Source: Suilimivivens sp009774465 (lineage in GTDB: Bacteria > Bacillota > Clostridia > Lachnospirales > Lachnospiraceae). Taken from it: a stretch of 64,000 nt of DNA. Positions 16,305 through 26,885 of this stretch are shown one piece after another. Location of the stretch: positions 1 through 64,000 of the forward strand of contig CANDAE010000014.1 in the NCBI GenBank assembly GCA_947382645.1, in the 5' to 3' direction. Position 1 is the first letter of the stretch. Each line of letters opens with the position of its first letter. The position numbers and the translations under genes were made by a program. The notes beneath the pieces are model-generated. The model saw only the letters and a program-made list of their open reading frames with translations. It made no database searches and was not told where the DNA came from.

Positions 16305-19300
16305 ATGGGGTTACAGTTTTATTTCGGAGGTTCAGGGGCTGGAAAGAGCAGGCAGCTTCATCAGGACATTACAACTTGGGCAAAGAAGGAACCGGAACGT
16401 AATTTTTTGTTTCTGGTACCGGATCAGTTTACCATGCAAACCCAGGTAGATCTGGTCAACGCCAGTAAGTCCCGCGGTATTATGAATATTGATGTACTGA
16501 GCTTTGGCAGGCTTGCCCACAGGATTTTTGAGGAAACCGGTTATGGTTCAAAGCCGGTTTTAGATGATACAGGAAAAAGTCTGGTGCTCAGAAAGGTAGC
16601 GGCAGATCTTAAGGATGAAATGCCTGTGCTGGGAAAGAATTTAAATAAGATCGGATATATCCATGAAGTAAAATCGGCAATTTCAGAATTTAAGCAGTAT
16701 GGGCTTACCACAAAGGAGGTGGCAGGGCTGGCCGAGTTTGCAAAGGGGCGGGGAGCGCTTTTTTATAAACTGAAAGATCTGGAAGTGATTTATCAGGGAT
16801 TTAACGATTACATAAAGGACAAATTCATTACCACAGAAGAAACCCTGGAGCTTTTAACAAGGGCGGTTTCGAAGTCAAAAATTGTAAAGAACAGTGTAGT
16901 TATTTTTGACGGATTTACCGGCTTTACAGCAATTCAGTATCGGTTAATACAGGAATTATTTCTATTGACCAAGCAGGTCATCATATCTGTAACAATTGAC
17001 AGGAAAGAAGATCCCTTTCGAATCGGCGGTGAGCAGGAACTGTTTTATTTAAGTAAAAAGACGGTTGGAGATTTGTGTCGCCTGGCGAAAGAGGCAGGAA
17101 TTGAGAAAAAAGAAGATATTTATCTGAAAAATAATCCGCTTCCCAGATTTAGGGAAAATAAGCCAATGGCCCATTTAGAGCAGAATTTATTTCGGTATCC
17201 GCCGAAAGTTTATGATAAAGAGCAGAGCAGCATTTTTATAGAAGAAGCACTTAATCCTGCGCTGGAAGTTCAGGCAGTATGTATTCAGATTAAAAAACTG
17301 GTACTGGAAGAAGGATACTGCTATCGGGATATTGCAGTGGTTACCGGGGATTTGGAAACCTATGGAGACTACTTTGAGAGGGAAGCGCTTATCTATGATA
17401 TTCCTGTTTTTCTGGACCGGACGAGAGGACTTTTGCTGAATCCTTTTATTGAGTTTATTCGCAGCGCGCTGAAAATTGTTTTGGATCATTTTTCCTATGA
17501 GGCGGTTTTTCATTACCTGCGATGCGGACTTGCCGATTTTTCACCGGAGGAAATTGACCGTCTGGAAAATTATGTACTTGCCTGCGGTATCAAGGGGAAG
17601 AAAAAATGGAGCCAGTCCTTTGTAAGGAAGGGAAAGGAGCAGAATCCAGAGCTTTTGGAGAGCATTAATCATACCAGAAGCAGGCTTATGGAGCAAATTG
17701 CTCCTCTTTTGGTCAAGCAGGAAACAGCAGGAGAAATGGTAAGAACCCTGTATGATTTTATTGTGGCAGGCAGGATTCAGGAAAAACTGGCGGGATATGA
17801 ACAGCTTTTCAAGGAAAAAGGTGAAATGGAGCGGGCAAAGGAATATGCCCAGATCTACCGGCTGGTAATGGAGCTTTTGGAGCAGATTATGGCGCTTCTT
17901 GCAAAAGAATCCATAACCTTAAGAGAGTTTGCGGAAATTTTAGATGCGGGATTTGGAGAAATTGAAGTTGGGATTATTCCGGGAAGCGTGGACCGGATTG
18001 CGGTAGGGGATATGGAGCGGAGCCGCCTAAAGCAGGTAAAGGTATTATTCTTTCTTGGGGTAAATGATGGAAACATTCCCAAAAGCGGAGGCAAAGGCGG
18101 GATTATATCGGATATTGACCGGGAATTTTTACAGCAGTCAGAGTTTGAACTGGCGCCCACGCCAAGACAGCAGATGTATATTCAAAGACTGTATCTTTAT
18201 ATGAATATGACAAAACCTTCGGATAGATTGTATCTTTCTTATTCCAGGATAAGCAGCGAGGGGAAAAGCATAAGACCGTCTTATCTGATTGAAACCATCA
18301 AAAAGCTTTTTCCCAAAATAGAAATCAGGAAAACTGAAATTGATAACACTGACGTTGCAGGCATTGACCACAACAGTTTTGCAGGCATTAAACACAACGC
18401 CTTTGCAGGCGTTGTGGGGAAGAAGGATGGAGTAACTTTGCTTGCAAAGGAATTAAGGGATTATGCATCAGGAAGAGCTGGCGGATTGACCAGGGAAGAG
18501 CTATACAGTCTGTACCGTCTGTATGCGGAAGATGAAACATACAGCGCATATGCAGAAAAACTGGCGGAGGCGGCATTTGCCAGGTATGAGCATAAACCCC
18601 TTGCCAGGGCGATTGCCAGAGCCCTTTATGGAAGTATGCTGGAAAACAGCGTCAGTCGTCTGGAAAAGTATGCTGCCTGTGCTTATTCACATTTCCTGCA
18701 ATATGGACTTATGTTAAAGGAACGGGATGAATACGCTTTTGAACAGGTGGATATGGGGAATATTTTTCATCAGGTGCTGGAAATGTTTGCAGGAAAACTT
18801 GCAGAAAACAATTATACCTGGTTTGACTTTCCCGAGGAGGAGGGCGACAGGCTTCTTAGGGAGGCGCTGGAGGCTTGTACAGTTGCTTACGGGGAGACAG
18901 TTTTATACAGCAGCGCCCGTTATGAATATATGACAGAGCGGATGCACCGGATTTTAAAAAGAACCATCAGGACGTTAAAGGCACAGCTTCGGGAGGGAGA
19001 TTTTGTTCCAGCTTCCTTTGAAATGTCCTTTTCAAAAGTGGAAGCACTGGACGCAGTGAATATTGCCCTTTCGGAAAAGGAAAAAATAAAGCTTAAGGGG
19101 CGGATTGACCGGATTGATATATGTGAAGATGAGGAGCATGTTTACGTGAAGGTAATTGACTATAAATCCGGCAACCGTAAGTTTGATCTGGCGGCTCTTT
19201 ACTATGGGCTGCAGCTCCAGCTTGTGGTGTATATGAATGTGGCTTCTGAAATTGAAAAAAGGAAGCATCCGGGCAAGGAAGTAGTTCCGGCGGCGCTTCT

Positions 19301-19775
19301 TTATTATCATGTAAGCGATCCTCTTGTAAGTGCAAAGGAAGGGATGACTGCAGAAGAAATCAATCAGGAAATCTTAAAGGAGCTGCGCACCAATGGCATT
19401 GTCAGCGAGGATGATAAGGTGGTAAGCCTTTTGGATAAAAATTTTACGGACAAATCTCTGGTGGTGCCTGTGGAACGAAAAAAAGATGGCAGTTTTTCTT
19501 TAAGGTCAGGCACCATAGCAAAGGAAGATTATGAAACCGTATCCCGGTTTGTCAGCCATAAAATAAGGCAGTTCGGCAGGGAGATTTTTAATGGTACTAT
19601 TGCAGTCAATCCCTGTGAGCAGGGAGGCAGACAATCCTGCAGCTATTGTGTATATAAAGGCATCTGTGACTTTGAAGAAAAAACGTCAGGATATGATATG
19701 CGTATGCTTCCAAGTCCTCCAAAGGAAGAGCTGCTTTTTAAAATGCGGGAAGAAATGGGAGAGAAAGGAAATTGA
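16305..19775 (+). CDS. addB: ATP-dependent nuclease subunit B
   Basis: A 1156-residue subunit of the AddAB helicase-nuclease, which resects double-strand breaks for RecA repair. Walker A GGSGAGKS lies at residues 8-15. The C-terminal nuclease domain carries VIDYKSGNRKFDL. The four Cys that hold the 4Fe-4S cluster are visible: C792, then C1112, C1115 and C1121 in the C-x2-C-x5-C spacing known for AddB. A small degenerate 24-base tandem repeat near 18355-18415 inserts copies of an (F/V)AGI-x-HN motif in a probable loop. It overlaps addA by a few bases. Confidence 0.96.
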   Translation: MGLQFYFGGSGAGKSRQLHQDITTWAKKEPERNFLFLVPDQFTMQTQVDLVNASKSRGIMNIDVLSFGRLAHRIFEETGYGSKPVLDDTGKSLVLRKVAADLKDEMPVLGKNLNKIGYIHEVKSAISEFKQYGLTTKEVAGLAEFAKGRGALFYKLKDLEVIYQGFNDYIKDKFITTEETLELLTRAVSKSKIVKNSVVIFDGFTGFTAIQYRLIQELFLLTKQVIISVTIDRKEDPFRIGGEQELFYLSKKTVGDLCRLAKEAGIEKKEDIYLKNNPLPRFRENKPMAHLEQNLFRYPPKVYDKEQSSIFIEEALNPALEVQAVCIQIKKLVLEEGYCYRDIAVVTGDLETYGDYFEREALIYDIPVFLDRTRGLLLNPFIEFIRSALKIVLDHFSYEAVFHYLRCGLADFSPEEIDRLENYVLACGIKGKKKWSQSFVRKGKEQNPELLESINHTRSRLMEQIAPLLVKQETAGEMVRTLYDFIVAGRIQEKLAGYEQLFKEKGEMERAKEYAQIYRLVMELLEQIMALLAKESITLREFAEILDAGFGEIEVGIIPGSVDRIAVGDMERSRLKQVKVLFFLGVNDGNIPKSGGKGGIISDIDREFLQQSEFELAPTPRQQMYIQRLYLYMNMTKPSDRLYLSYSRISSEGKSIRPSYLIETIKKLFPKIEIRKTEIDNTDVAGIDHNSFAGIKHNAFAGVVGKKDGVTLLAKELRDYASGRAGGLTREELYSLYRLYAEDETYSAYAEKLAEAAFARYEHKPLARAIARALYGSMLENSVSRLEKYAACAYSHFLQYGLMLKERDEYAFEQVDMGNIFHQVLEMFAGKLAENNYTWFDFPEEEGDRLLREALEACTVAYGETVLYSSARYEYMTERMHRILKRTIRTLKAQLREGDFVPASFEMSFSKVEALDAVNIALSEKEKIKLKGRIDRIDICEDEEHVYVKVIDYKSGNRKFDLAALYYGLQLQLVVYMNVASEIEKRKHPGKEVVPAALLYYHVSDPLVSAKEGMTAEEINQEILKELRTNGIVSEDDKVVSLLDKNFTDKSLVVPVERKKDGSFSLRSGTIAKEDYETVSRFVSHKIRQFGREIFNGTIAVNPCEQGGRQSCSYCVYKGICDFEEKTSGYDMRMLPSPPKEELLFKMREEMGEKGN

Positions 19776-19777
19776 CT

Positions 19778-22700
19778 ATGGCAGTTAAATTTACTCCTGA
19801 ACAACAAAAGGTCATAGATTTAAGGAACAGAAATATTTTAGTCTCCGCAGCAGCAGGTTCAGGAAAAACAGCAGTTCTTGTGGAGCGTATCATACGTATG
19901 ATTACAGATGCGGAACATCCTGTGGATATTGACAGGCTTCTGGTAGTGACCTTTACCAATGCGGCGGCAGCAGAAATGCGGGAACGTATCGGTCAGGCCA
20001 TCAGCAGACAATTAGAGAAGGAGCCGGAGAATATACATCTTCAAAAGCAGGCGTCTCTTTTACATAACGCCCAGATTACCACGATTCACAGCTTCTGCCT
20101 GTTTATCATAAGGAATAATTTCAATGATGTTGGGCTTGATCCGGGATTTCGGGTGGCGGATGAGGGAGAATTAAAGCTGTTAAAGCAGGACGTGATGGCG
20201 GAACTTTTAGAGGAAGCATATCAGGAAAAGTCGGAAAAATTTCTTCACTGCGTAGAGTATTTTACAGGCGGAAATACAGATCAGTTACTGGAGGAATTTA
20301 TTACCAGACTTTACGACTTTTCCATGAGCTGTCCCTGGCCGGAAGAATGGATTGCTGACTGTGCGGAAGATTATAAAATTACAGATGTTACTGAATTGGA
20401 AAATTCAGACTGGTGCAGGTTTTTAATTGAATATATTCACACCATATGCGGGCAGTGTGTTAAAAGTCTGGATATGGCCCTTCGGATTTGTGACAGACCG
20501 GATGGGCCTTATATGTATGGTCCCCTTCTTTTAAAGGAGCGGGAAATGCTGGAAAGGCTTCTAAAGCCGGACAGCCTTGAGGAATATTATGAGGCTTTTG
20601 AAGCAATTTCTTTTGGAAGGCTTCCTTCTAAAAAGGATGATACGGTCAATCCTGTATGCAGGGAGAAAGTGCAGCAGATCCGTAAGGAAATGAAAAAGCA
20701 GCTGGAGGATATCCGGAACGCATATCTTCTGCTCTCCCCAAAGCAGGTGGCAGACAGGATGCAAAAGGCGGCGGAAAGTGTGAAAGAGATATTACGTCTC
20801 GTCATTGCATATAAGGAAAGGCTGGATGAGAAAAAAAGACAGGAAAATATCATTGATTTTCATGATATGGAGCATCTGGCTTTACAGATACTATTACATA
20901 AGGATGAAAATGGAGACGCTTATCCTACGGAAGCTGCCAGGGAATACCGTCAGCATTTTCATGAAATCCTCATTGACGAATATCAGGACAGCAATCTGGT
21001 ACAGGAATTTTTATTAAAAAGTATTTCCGGCGAGGAAGAGGAACATTTTAACCGTTTTATGGTGGGAGATGTGAAGCAGAGTATTTATAAGTTCCGTCTT
21101 GCAAGACCGGAGCTTTTCATGGAAAAATATCATTCTTATTCCAAAGATGACTCTAATAGTCAACGAATTGACCTTCATAAGAATTTCAGAAGCCGTCCCC
21201 AGGTACTTGACAGCATTAACAGGCTCTTTTTTCAGATTATGGGAAAACAGCTAGGGGGCGTGGAGTATGATGAGGAGGCAGCTCTTTATCCGGGGGCAGT
21301 GTATCCTGAATCTGAGGAAGGTGCGGCAGGAGAAATTTCTCCCTATGAGACAGAATATATTGTTATGGGGAAAGATTCAGCTTCACCGCTTACCGTAAAG
21401 GAGCAGGAGGCGGAGATGATTGCCGGAAAAATACGGGATTTGTACCGTGAATTTCAGGTGACGGATAAAAACAGCGGCCTGTTAAGGCCGGTTAAGTACA
21501 GCGATATAGTGATTTTGCTGCGGACCACATCAGGCTGGGCGGAGGAATTTAAAAATATTCTTGAAAAAGAAGGAATTCCCGCCTATGTTTCATCCCAAAC
21601 AGGATATTTTCAGGCAGTGGAGATTAAAGTGCTGCTGCAGTTTTTAAAAATTATAGATAATCCTTTACAGGATATTCCTCTTTATGGAACGCTGAAATCT
21701 TTCTTTGGAGGGTTTTCTGAAGAAGAAATTGCAGATTTGCGGAGTAAGGATAAGGAAAGTGCATTATTTGATCTACTTACTTCCTGTCAGGGAGATTTGC
21801 AGGAGAAGGTGCAGGATTTTTTAAATATGCTTGCCGGTTACAGGAGAAAAAGTGCATATACGCCTATCCACAAATTGATTCAGGACATTTTGCAGGACAC
21901 AGGATATCTGGATTATGTGACTGCCAGGCCGGGAGGAGAGCGGCGCAGAGCCAATGTGGAGATGCTTTTAACCCGCGCAGCAGCCTTTGAGAATACCAGC
22001 TACTATGGTTTATTTCATTTTCTCCGGTACATAGAACAACTGGAAAAATATGAGGTGGACTACGGAGAAGCGGATGTACTTGATGAAAATGCAGATGTAG
22101 TGCGCATTATGAGCATCCATAAAAGCAAAGGCCTGGAGTTTCCCGTGTGTTTTGTTTCAGGGCTGTCCAAAAAATTTAACATGCAGGATACCAGCGGCAG
22201 ACTGATTGCGGATATTGATCTGGGAGTGGGCGTAGATTATATCGACACCGGGCTTCGAATTAAGGGAAGCACCCTGAAAAAAAATGCAATGGCTCTTAAA
22301 ATGAAACTGGATGCATTAGGGGAAGAGCTCCGTATTTTGTATGTGGCAATGACCAGGGCAAAGGAAAAGCTGATTCTTACTGCTATGGTACCTGACATGG
22401 AAAAGTTTAGGATGCAGATGGAGCAGAAAAAGGAATTTGAAAGTCAGGAAAATGCTCAGGGAGAAAAGGTGGCATTTTCCACGCTTGCCAGTGCAGGATG
22501 TTATCTGGATTTTATTTTTCCCAGTCTGTCAGAAGTAAAAATGATCGAGCCGGGAGAGATCCTTTTCAAAGATGTGAGAGACGCAGCGGAAGAGATGGGG
22601 CGCAGACAGAAGCTGCTTGCAAAGATCCGTCATACTGACCTGATGACTGATAAGGAAAATGAAATCATGACACAATTGTCAGACAAGTTTTCCCGAAGCT

Positions 22701-23518
22701 ACCCTTACCAGTATTTATCCGGATTGTTTATAAAAACCACAGTGTCGGAATTAAAGAAAAAGAGACTGAATGATTTACCACAGCGGTCAATTGAAAGCGG
22801 AGGAGCAGATAGTGGAATGGAGACAAGTCTGGGAGACGCTTTTACGAAGACACTGTTTGAGGAGCCGGAAATTGTGCCCTATATTCCTTCCTTTATTGAA
22901 AGCAGAGAGGGAATGTCAGGGACAGACAGAGGAAGCGCTTACCATAAGGTTATGGAGCTTTTAGACTTTTCCCACTTTTTAAAATGGATGAATCCGGATG
23001 CAGATACAGAAAAAAGCAGAAGCCGGATAGAAAATACTTCGAAGGAGAGTGCAGTAGACAAAGAAGGAATCAGGGAGGAGCTGGCCCGCCAACTGGATCA
23101 GTTTGTAGAGTCGCAGGTTCTGGAAAAGCGGTGGCGGGAAAGTATTTCCCTGCCTAAAGTGGAAAAGTTTTTAAAAAGTCCTCTGGCATACCGGATGGCA
23201 AAAGCCGGGCAGGAGGGGAAGCTGAAAAGAGAGCAGCCTTTTGTTTTGGGACTTTCGGCTGATCGGCTGGGCGTACAGTTTCCCGAGACGGAGCAGGTGC
23301 TGATACAGGGAATCATCGATGTGTTTTTTGAAGAGGAAGGGGAGATTGTAGTAGCAGATTACAAAACAGACGCAGTTCATTCGGAAAAGGAACTGATAAA
23401 ACGATATCAGATTCAGTTGGATTATTATGGCGAGGCATTAGCAAGACTGACGGGCAAAAAAGTAAAACAGAAAATCATATATTCTTTTGCACTTGGGAAA
23501 GAGATTATGTTATACTAA
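19778..23518 (+). CDS. addA: ATP-dependent helicase/nuclease subunit A
   Basis: A 1246-residue UvrD-like 3'-5' helicase with a C-terminal RecB-type nuclease, partner of AddB. Walker A AAAGSGKT is at residues 24-31, motif II reads LIDEYQDSN, and the later helicase motifs HKSKGLEFPVCF and ILYVAMTRAKEKL are intact. The nuclease domain has GIIDVFFEEEGE and VADYKTD, with the catalytic Asp and DYK. The ATG at 19778 has AAAGGAA upstream and lies two bases after the addB stop, so the two subunits are translationally linked. Confidence 0.96.
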   Translation: MAVKFTPEQQKVIDLRNRNILVSAAAGSGKTAVLVERIIRMITDAEHPVDIDRLLVVTFTNAAAAEMRERIGQAISRQLEKEPENIHLQKQASLLHNAQITTIHSFCLFIIRNNFNDVGLDPGFRVADEGELKLLKQDVMAELLEEAYQEKSEKFLHCVEYFTGGNTDQLLEEFITRLYDFSMSCPWPEEWIADCAEDYKITDVTELENSDWCRFLIEYIHTICGQCVKSLDMALRICDRPDGPYMYGPLLLKEREMLERLLKPDSLEEYYEAFEAISFGRLPSKKDDTVNPVCREKVQQIRKEMKKQLEDIRNAYLLLSPKQVADRMQKAAESVKEILRLVIAYKERLDEKKRQENIIDFHDMEHLALQILLHKDENGDAYPTEAAREYRQHFHEILIDEYQDSNLVQEFLLKSISGEEEEHFNRFMVGDVKQSIYKFRLARPELFMEKYHSYSKDDSNSQRIDLHKNFRSRPQVLDSINRLFFQIMGKQLGGVEYDEEAALYPGAVYPESEEGAAGEISPYETEYIVMGKDSASPLTVKEQEAEMIAGKIRDLYREFQVTDKNSGLLRPVKYSDIVILLRTTSGWAEEFKNILEKEGIPAYVSSQTGYFQAVEIKVLLQFLKIIDNPLQDIPLYGTLKSFFGGFSEEEIADLRSKDKESALFDLLTSCQGDLQEKVQDFLNMLAGYRRKSAYTPIHKLIQDILQDTGYLDYVTARPGGERRRANVEMLLTRAAAFENTSYYGLFHFLRYIEQLEKYEVDYGEADVLDENADVVRIMSIHKSKGLEFPVCFVSGLSKKFNMQDTSGRLIADIDLGVGVDYIDTGLRIKGSTLKKNAMALKMKLDALGEELRILYVAMTRAKEKLILTAMVPDMEKFRMQMEQKKEFESQENAQGEKVAFSTLASAGCYLDFIFPSLSEVKMIEPGEILFKDVRDAAEEMGRRQKLLAKIRHTDLMTDKENEIMTQLSDKFSRSYPYQYLSGLFIKTTVSELKKKRLNDLPQRSIESGGADSGMETSLGDAFTKTLFEEPEIVPYIPSFIESREGMSGTDRGSAYHKVMELLDFSHFLKWMNPDADTEKSRSRIENTSKESAVDKEGIREELARQLDQFVESQVLEKRWRESISLPKVEKFLKSPLAYRMAKAGQEGKLKREQPFVLGLSADRLGVQFPETEQVLIQGIIDVFFEEEGEIVVADYKTDAVHSEKELIKRYQIQLDYYGEALARLTGKKVKQKIIYSFALGKEIMLY

Positions 23519-23574
23519 AAGCGAATCCAGAGGATTCTTAAGCCAGATAATATAATTATGAGGAGGAGATTCAT

Positions 23575-24128
23575 ATGAAACTAAAATTTGGCATTAAAGA
23601 AGTTGTTGCAATTGGTATTGGAACCGCACTGTTTGTTGCACTTACGGAAATTCAGATTCCTACCCCTATTCCCAATACATATTTACAGCCCGTATGGCGA
23701 TTATGGCCTTTCTGGCAGCTGTTTTTGGGCCTGTTGTAGGCGCAGTCATCGGTCTTTTAGGACATGCGTTAGGGGATGCAATGTTTTATGGCAGCGTATG
23801 GTGGAGCTGGGTATTTCCTGATGCGGTGGTTGGCCTTGCAATCGGAATATTTGCAAAGAAATATGCCATTAAAGAAGGCGGTTTTGGAGATTCCAAAATG
23901 ATTATTCACTTTAATGTAGTGCAGGTGATCGCCAATGCAGTTGCATGGATTGTTGTTGCGCCGATTCTGGATATTTTGATTTATGCAGAGCCTGTAAATA
24001 AGGTGTTTGTACAGGGTGCATGGGCATTTGTAGGAAACATTATCATTATCGGTATTCTGGGAACCTTGCTTTGTGCAGGATATTCTGCAGTTGGAGCAAA
24101 ATCTTCCAGCCTGAAAAAAGAGGATTAA
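23575..24128 (+). pseudogene. ECF transporter S component (UPF0397-like), frameshifted
   Basis: The ribosome site AGGAGG and ATG at 23575 open a frame reading KLKFGIKEVVAIGIGTALF, typical of UPF0397-type S components. It runs to NTYLQP and then goes out of frame at CAGCCCGTATGG (near 23689-23692), hitting a stop at about 23738. The rest of the protein, starting RMAIMAFLAAVFGPVVGAVI, continues in the next frame to 24128 with full family character. One missing base, probably a fourth C, explains it. With the base restored the protein would be 184 residues. It heads an operon with its ATPase and EcfT subunits. The cause may be a sequencing error, a real mutation or recoding. Confidence 0.85.
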
Positions 24129-24133
24129 ATAAT

Positions 24134-25861
24134 ATGGCGCCTATTATCGAGTTTAAAGATTTTTCATTTAAATATCGAGCGCAGACAGAACCCACGCTTA
24201 AGGACATTAATCTTGCGATTATGCCCGGAGAGAAGGTTTTGATCGCAGGCCCTTCCGGATCAGGAAAGTCAACACTGGCCCATTGTATCAATGGGCTGGT
24301 GCCTTTTTCTTATACGGGGGAAAGTACGGGAACTTTGCAGATTGCCGGGGAAGATCCGGCAAAACTTGGAATATTCGGTCTGTCCAAAATTGTAGGCACA
24401 GTGCTGCAGGATACGGATGGTCAGTTTATCGGTCTTACGGTAGCGGAAGATATTGCATTTGCTCTTGAAAACAATCTGGTGTCTCAGGAGGAAATGTTTA
24501 AAAAAGTGGATGAAGCGGCAGAGATGGTGGACGTGAAAAAGCTTCTTCACAATGCTCCGGGAGAATTATCCGGCGGTCAAAAGCAGCGGGTGTCTATGGC
24601 TGGCGTTATGGTGGATGACGTTGATATTCTGCTCTTTGACGAGCCATTGGCTAATCTGGATCCGGCTACCGGAAAGCGGGCCATAGATATGATAGACCAG
24701 ATACAGAAAAAGAAGCAGAAAACCATTTTAATTATTGAACATCGTCTTGAGGATGCGCTTTACAGGGATGTGGATCGGATCGTGGTAATTGGAGAGGGAA
24801 GAATCGTTGCGGACACCACGCCGGCTGCGCTTTTAGCGACAGATATTTTAAACCGGCAGGGAATCAGGGAGCCTTTATATATTACTGCATTAAAACATGC
24901 CGGCTGTGTGATTTCTCCTGAGGATAATCCCCAGCATATTGAAACCATGAATTTGGAAGGATATAAAGCCTCTGTAAAAAACTGGTTTGAAAAAGCAGCG
25001 CCAAAGCCGGAGAAAAAAGAAACTTCTTCCATATTAAAGGTGGAAGATCTGTATTTTTCCTATCAGGAAGGAAAGCCTGTTCTTCAGCACATTCATTTTG
25101 ATATTAAAAAAGGAGAAATGGTCAGCATTGTAGGGAAAAACGGGGCTGGAAAATCTACCCTTTCCAATTTAATCTGTGGTTTTTATAAGCCCTCCAGAGG
25201 AAAAATTCTTTTAAATGGAGAAGACATGGCGCCTCTTTCCATTAAAGAGCGGGGAGAAAGAATTGGGCTGGTGATGCAGAGTCCTAACCAGATGATTTCA
25301 AAGCCCATGATCTTTGATGAGGTTGCATTAGGGCTTGCGCTCCGGGGGGTGCCGGAAGAGGAAATAAAGGAAAGAGTTTATAAGACATTAAAAATCTGCG
25401 GCCTTTATCCTTTTAGAAACTGGCCGGTGTCAGCTTTAAGCTTCGGGCAGAAAAAAAGAGTTTCTATTGCATCCATTCTTGTAATGGATCCTCAGGTTCT
25501 GATACTTGACGAGCCTACTGCAGGACAGGATTACCGGCACTATACGGAAATCATGGAGTTTTTAAAGGAAATCAATGAAACCTGCGGCATTACCATTATC
25601 ATGATTACCCATGACATGCATCTTATGCTGGAATATACAGATCGGGCGATTGTAATTGCAGACGGTCATTTGATTGCAGACGATACCCCGGCAAAGGTAC
25701 TGACTAATGAAGAGGTTGCAGATAAGGCATATTTAAAGAAAACCTCTTTATATGATCTGGCCCTTAGCTGCCAGATTGATCAGCCTTTTGAATTTGTGGA
25801 GCGGTTCATTGCCTATGAACGGAAAAGCAGGATACAAAAGGAGGTAGGGGCGGATGTCTAA
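24134..25861 (+). CDS. ECF transporter dual ATPase (fused EcfA domains)
   Basis: A 575-residue protein with two ABC ATPase domains in one chain, as in YkoD. Domain 1: Walker A GPSGSGKST, signature LSGGQKQR, Walker B ILLFDEP. Domain 2 (from about residue 300): Walker A GKNGAGKST, a less usual signature LSFGQKKR, Walker B LILDEP. It powers vitamin uptake together with the S component upstream and the EcfT subunit downstream. The start at 24134 gives a normal N-terminus (MAPIIEFKDFSF); the longer open frame is not plausible. Confidence 0.93.
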   Translation: MAPIIEFKDFSFKYRAQTEPTLKDINLAIMPGEKVLIAGPSGSGKSTLAHCINGLVPFSYTGESTGTLQIAGEDPAKLGIFGLSKIVGTVLQDTDGQFIGLTVAEDIAFALENNLVSQEEMFKKVDEAAEMVDVKKLLHNAPGELSGGQKQRVSMAGVMVDDVDILLFDEPLANLDPATGKRAIDMIDQIQKKKQKTILIIEHRLEDALYRDVDRIVVIGEGRIVADTTPAALLATDILNRQGIREPLYITALKHAGCVISPEDNPQHIETMNLEGYKASVKNWFEKAAPKPEKKETSSILKVEDLYFSYQEGKPVLQHIHFDIKKGEMVSIVGKNGAGKSTLSNLICGFYKPSRGKILLNGEDMAPLSIKERGERIGLVMQSPNQMISKPMIFDEVALGLALRGVPEEEIKERVYKTLKICGLYPFRNWPVSALSFGQKKRVSIASILVMDPQVLILDEPTAGQDYRHYTEIMEFLKEINETCGITIIMITHDMHLMLEYTDRAIVIADGHLIADDTPAKVLTNEEVADKAYLKKTSLYDLALSCQIDQPFEFVERFIAYERKSRIQKEVGADV

Positions 25862-26681
25862 AATACTGGCTTATGAAGAAAAAGATACCTGGATTCACCA
25901 GTTAAGCGGAGTGAGCAAGCTGATTTTTTTCCTTCTCTGGTGCTTAACCAGTATGCTCACATATGATACCAGAATTTTAATTATTATGGTGATTTTCAGT
26001 CTGATTATTTTCAGGATATCAAAGACACAGTGGAAACAGGTAGGGGCTGTGTTTAAGATGATTATGTTGTTTCTGACGCTTAATGTGGTTGCAATTTTCA
26101 TATTTTCTCCCGATCAGGGAACGCATATTTATGGAACAAGGACAGTTCTTTTCCATATTGCAGGGCATTATGATGTGACAAAAGAACAGCTTTTTTATGA
26201 ATTTAATGTAATCATCAAGTATTTTACGGTGATTCCTGCAGTGTTTATGTTTTTGGTAACTACCAATCCAAGTGAATTTGCGGCATCCATGAACAAAATC
26301 GGGATCAGCTATAATGTGGGCTATGCCATTTCCATTGCATTGAGATATATTCCGGACGTGCAGGGGGAGTTTACCAAGATTAAACATGCCCAGGAGGCAA
26401 GGGGAATTGAAATGTCAGGCAAGGCATCCCTTTTTTCCAGAATTAAAAATACTTCCTCCATTATTTTTCCGCTGATTTTTTCCAGTATGGATCGAATTGA
26501 TATCGTCAGCAATGCAATGGAGCTCCGGGGTTATGGAAAGCATAAGAAACGCACCTGGTATATGGAAAAGAAGCTGCGCAGAAACGATTACCTTACCATT
26601 GCCTTTTCAGTAATCTTTATGGTTGCGGCGTTAACTATCACCTTTGCCGACAGAAGCAGGTTTTATAATCCATTTGTGTAA
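25854..26681 (+). CDS. ecfT: ECF transporter transmembrane subunit EcfT
   Basis: A 275-residue membrane coupling subunit with about five helices. The cytoplasmic helices that grip the ATPases contain the family motifs AQEARGIEM (ARG) and NAMELRGYG (xRG). The start follows AAGGAGG and overlaps the ATPase gene by 8 bases. Together with the two preceding genes it would form one dedicated (group I) ECF importer, if the S component is functional. Confidence 0.93.
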   Translation: MSKILAYEEKDTWIHQLSGVSKLIFFLLWCLTSMLTYDTRILIIMVIFSLIIFRISKTQWKQVGAVFKMIMLFLTLNVVAIFIFSPDQGTHIYGTRTVLFHIAGHYDVTKEQLFYEFNVIIKYFTVIPAVFMFLVTTNPSEFAASMNKIGISYNVGYAISIALRYIPDVQGEFTKIKHAQEARGIEMSGKASLFSRIKNTSSIIFPLIFSSMDRIDIVSNAMELRGYGKHKKRTWYMEKKLRRNDYLTIAFSVIFMVAALTITFADRSRFYNPFV

Positions 26682-26782
26682 CAGACGTTTTTATGAATGT
26701 GGCGAACTGTTGCAAATTTTTTTAAGAATATCTTGACAAAGGCATAAATGTGGTTTATTTTTAATACGAATTAAATAACAAT

Positions 26783-26880
26783 TCGCTAGGGGAGCGCAAG
26801 CTGAGATTGTGTGAGAGCCAGACATCTTTTACACTAACCCTCATTACTTGAACCGGATAATACCGGCGTAGGGAAGCAGA
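26783..26880 (+). promoter_or_regulatory. TPP riboswitch (THI box)
   Basis: The conserved core elements appear in order: GGGGAGC, CTGAGA, a P3 extension closed by GTGT/ACAC, ACCCT, ACTTGAACC, GGATAATACC and CGTAGGGA. It binds thiamine pyrophosphate and lies upstream of thiT, a thiamine transporter gene, as expected. The upstream ECF operon ends about 100 bases before it. Confidence 0.95.
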
Positions 26881-26885
26881 TTTTT

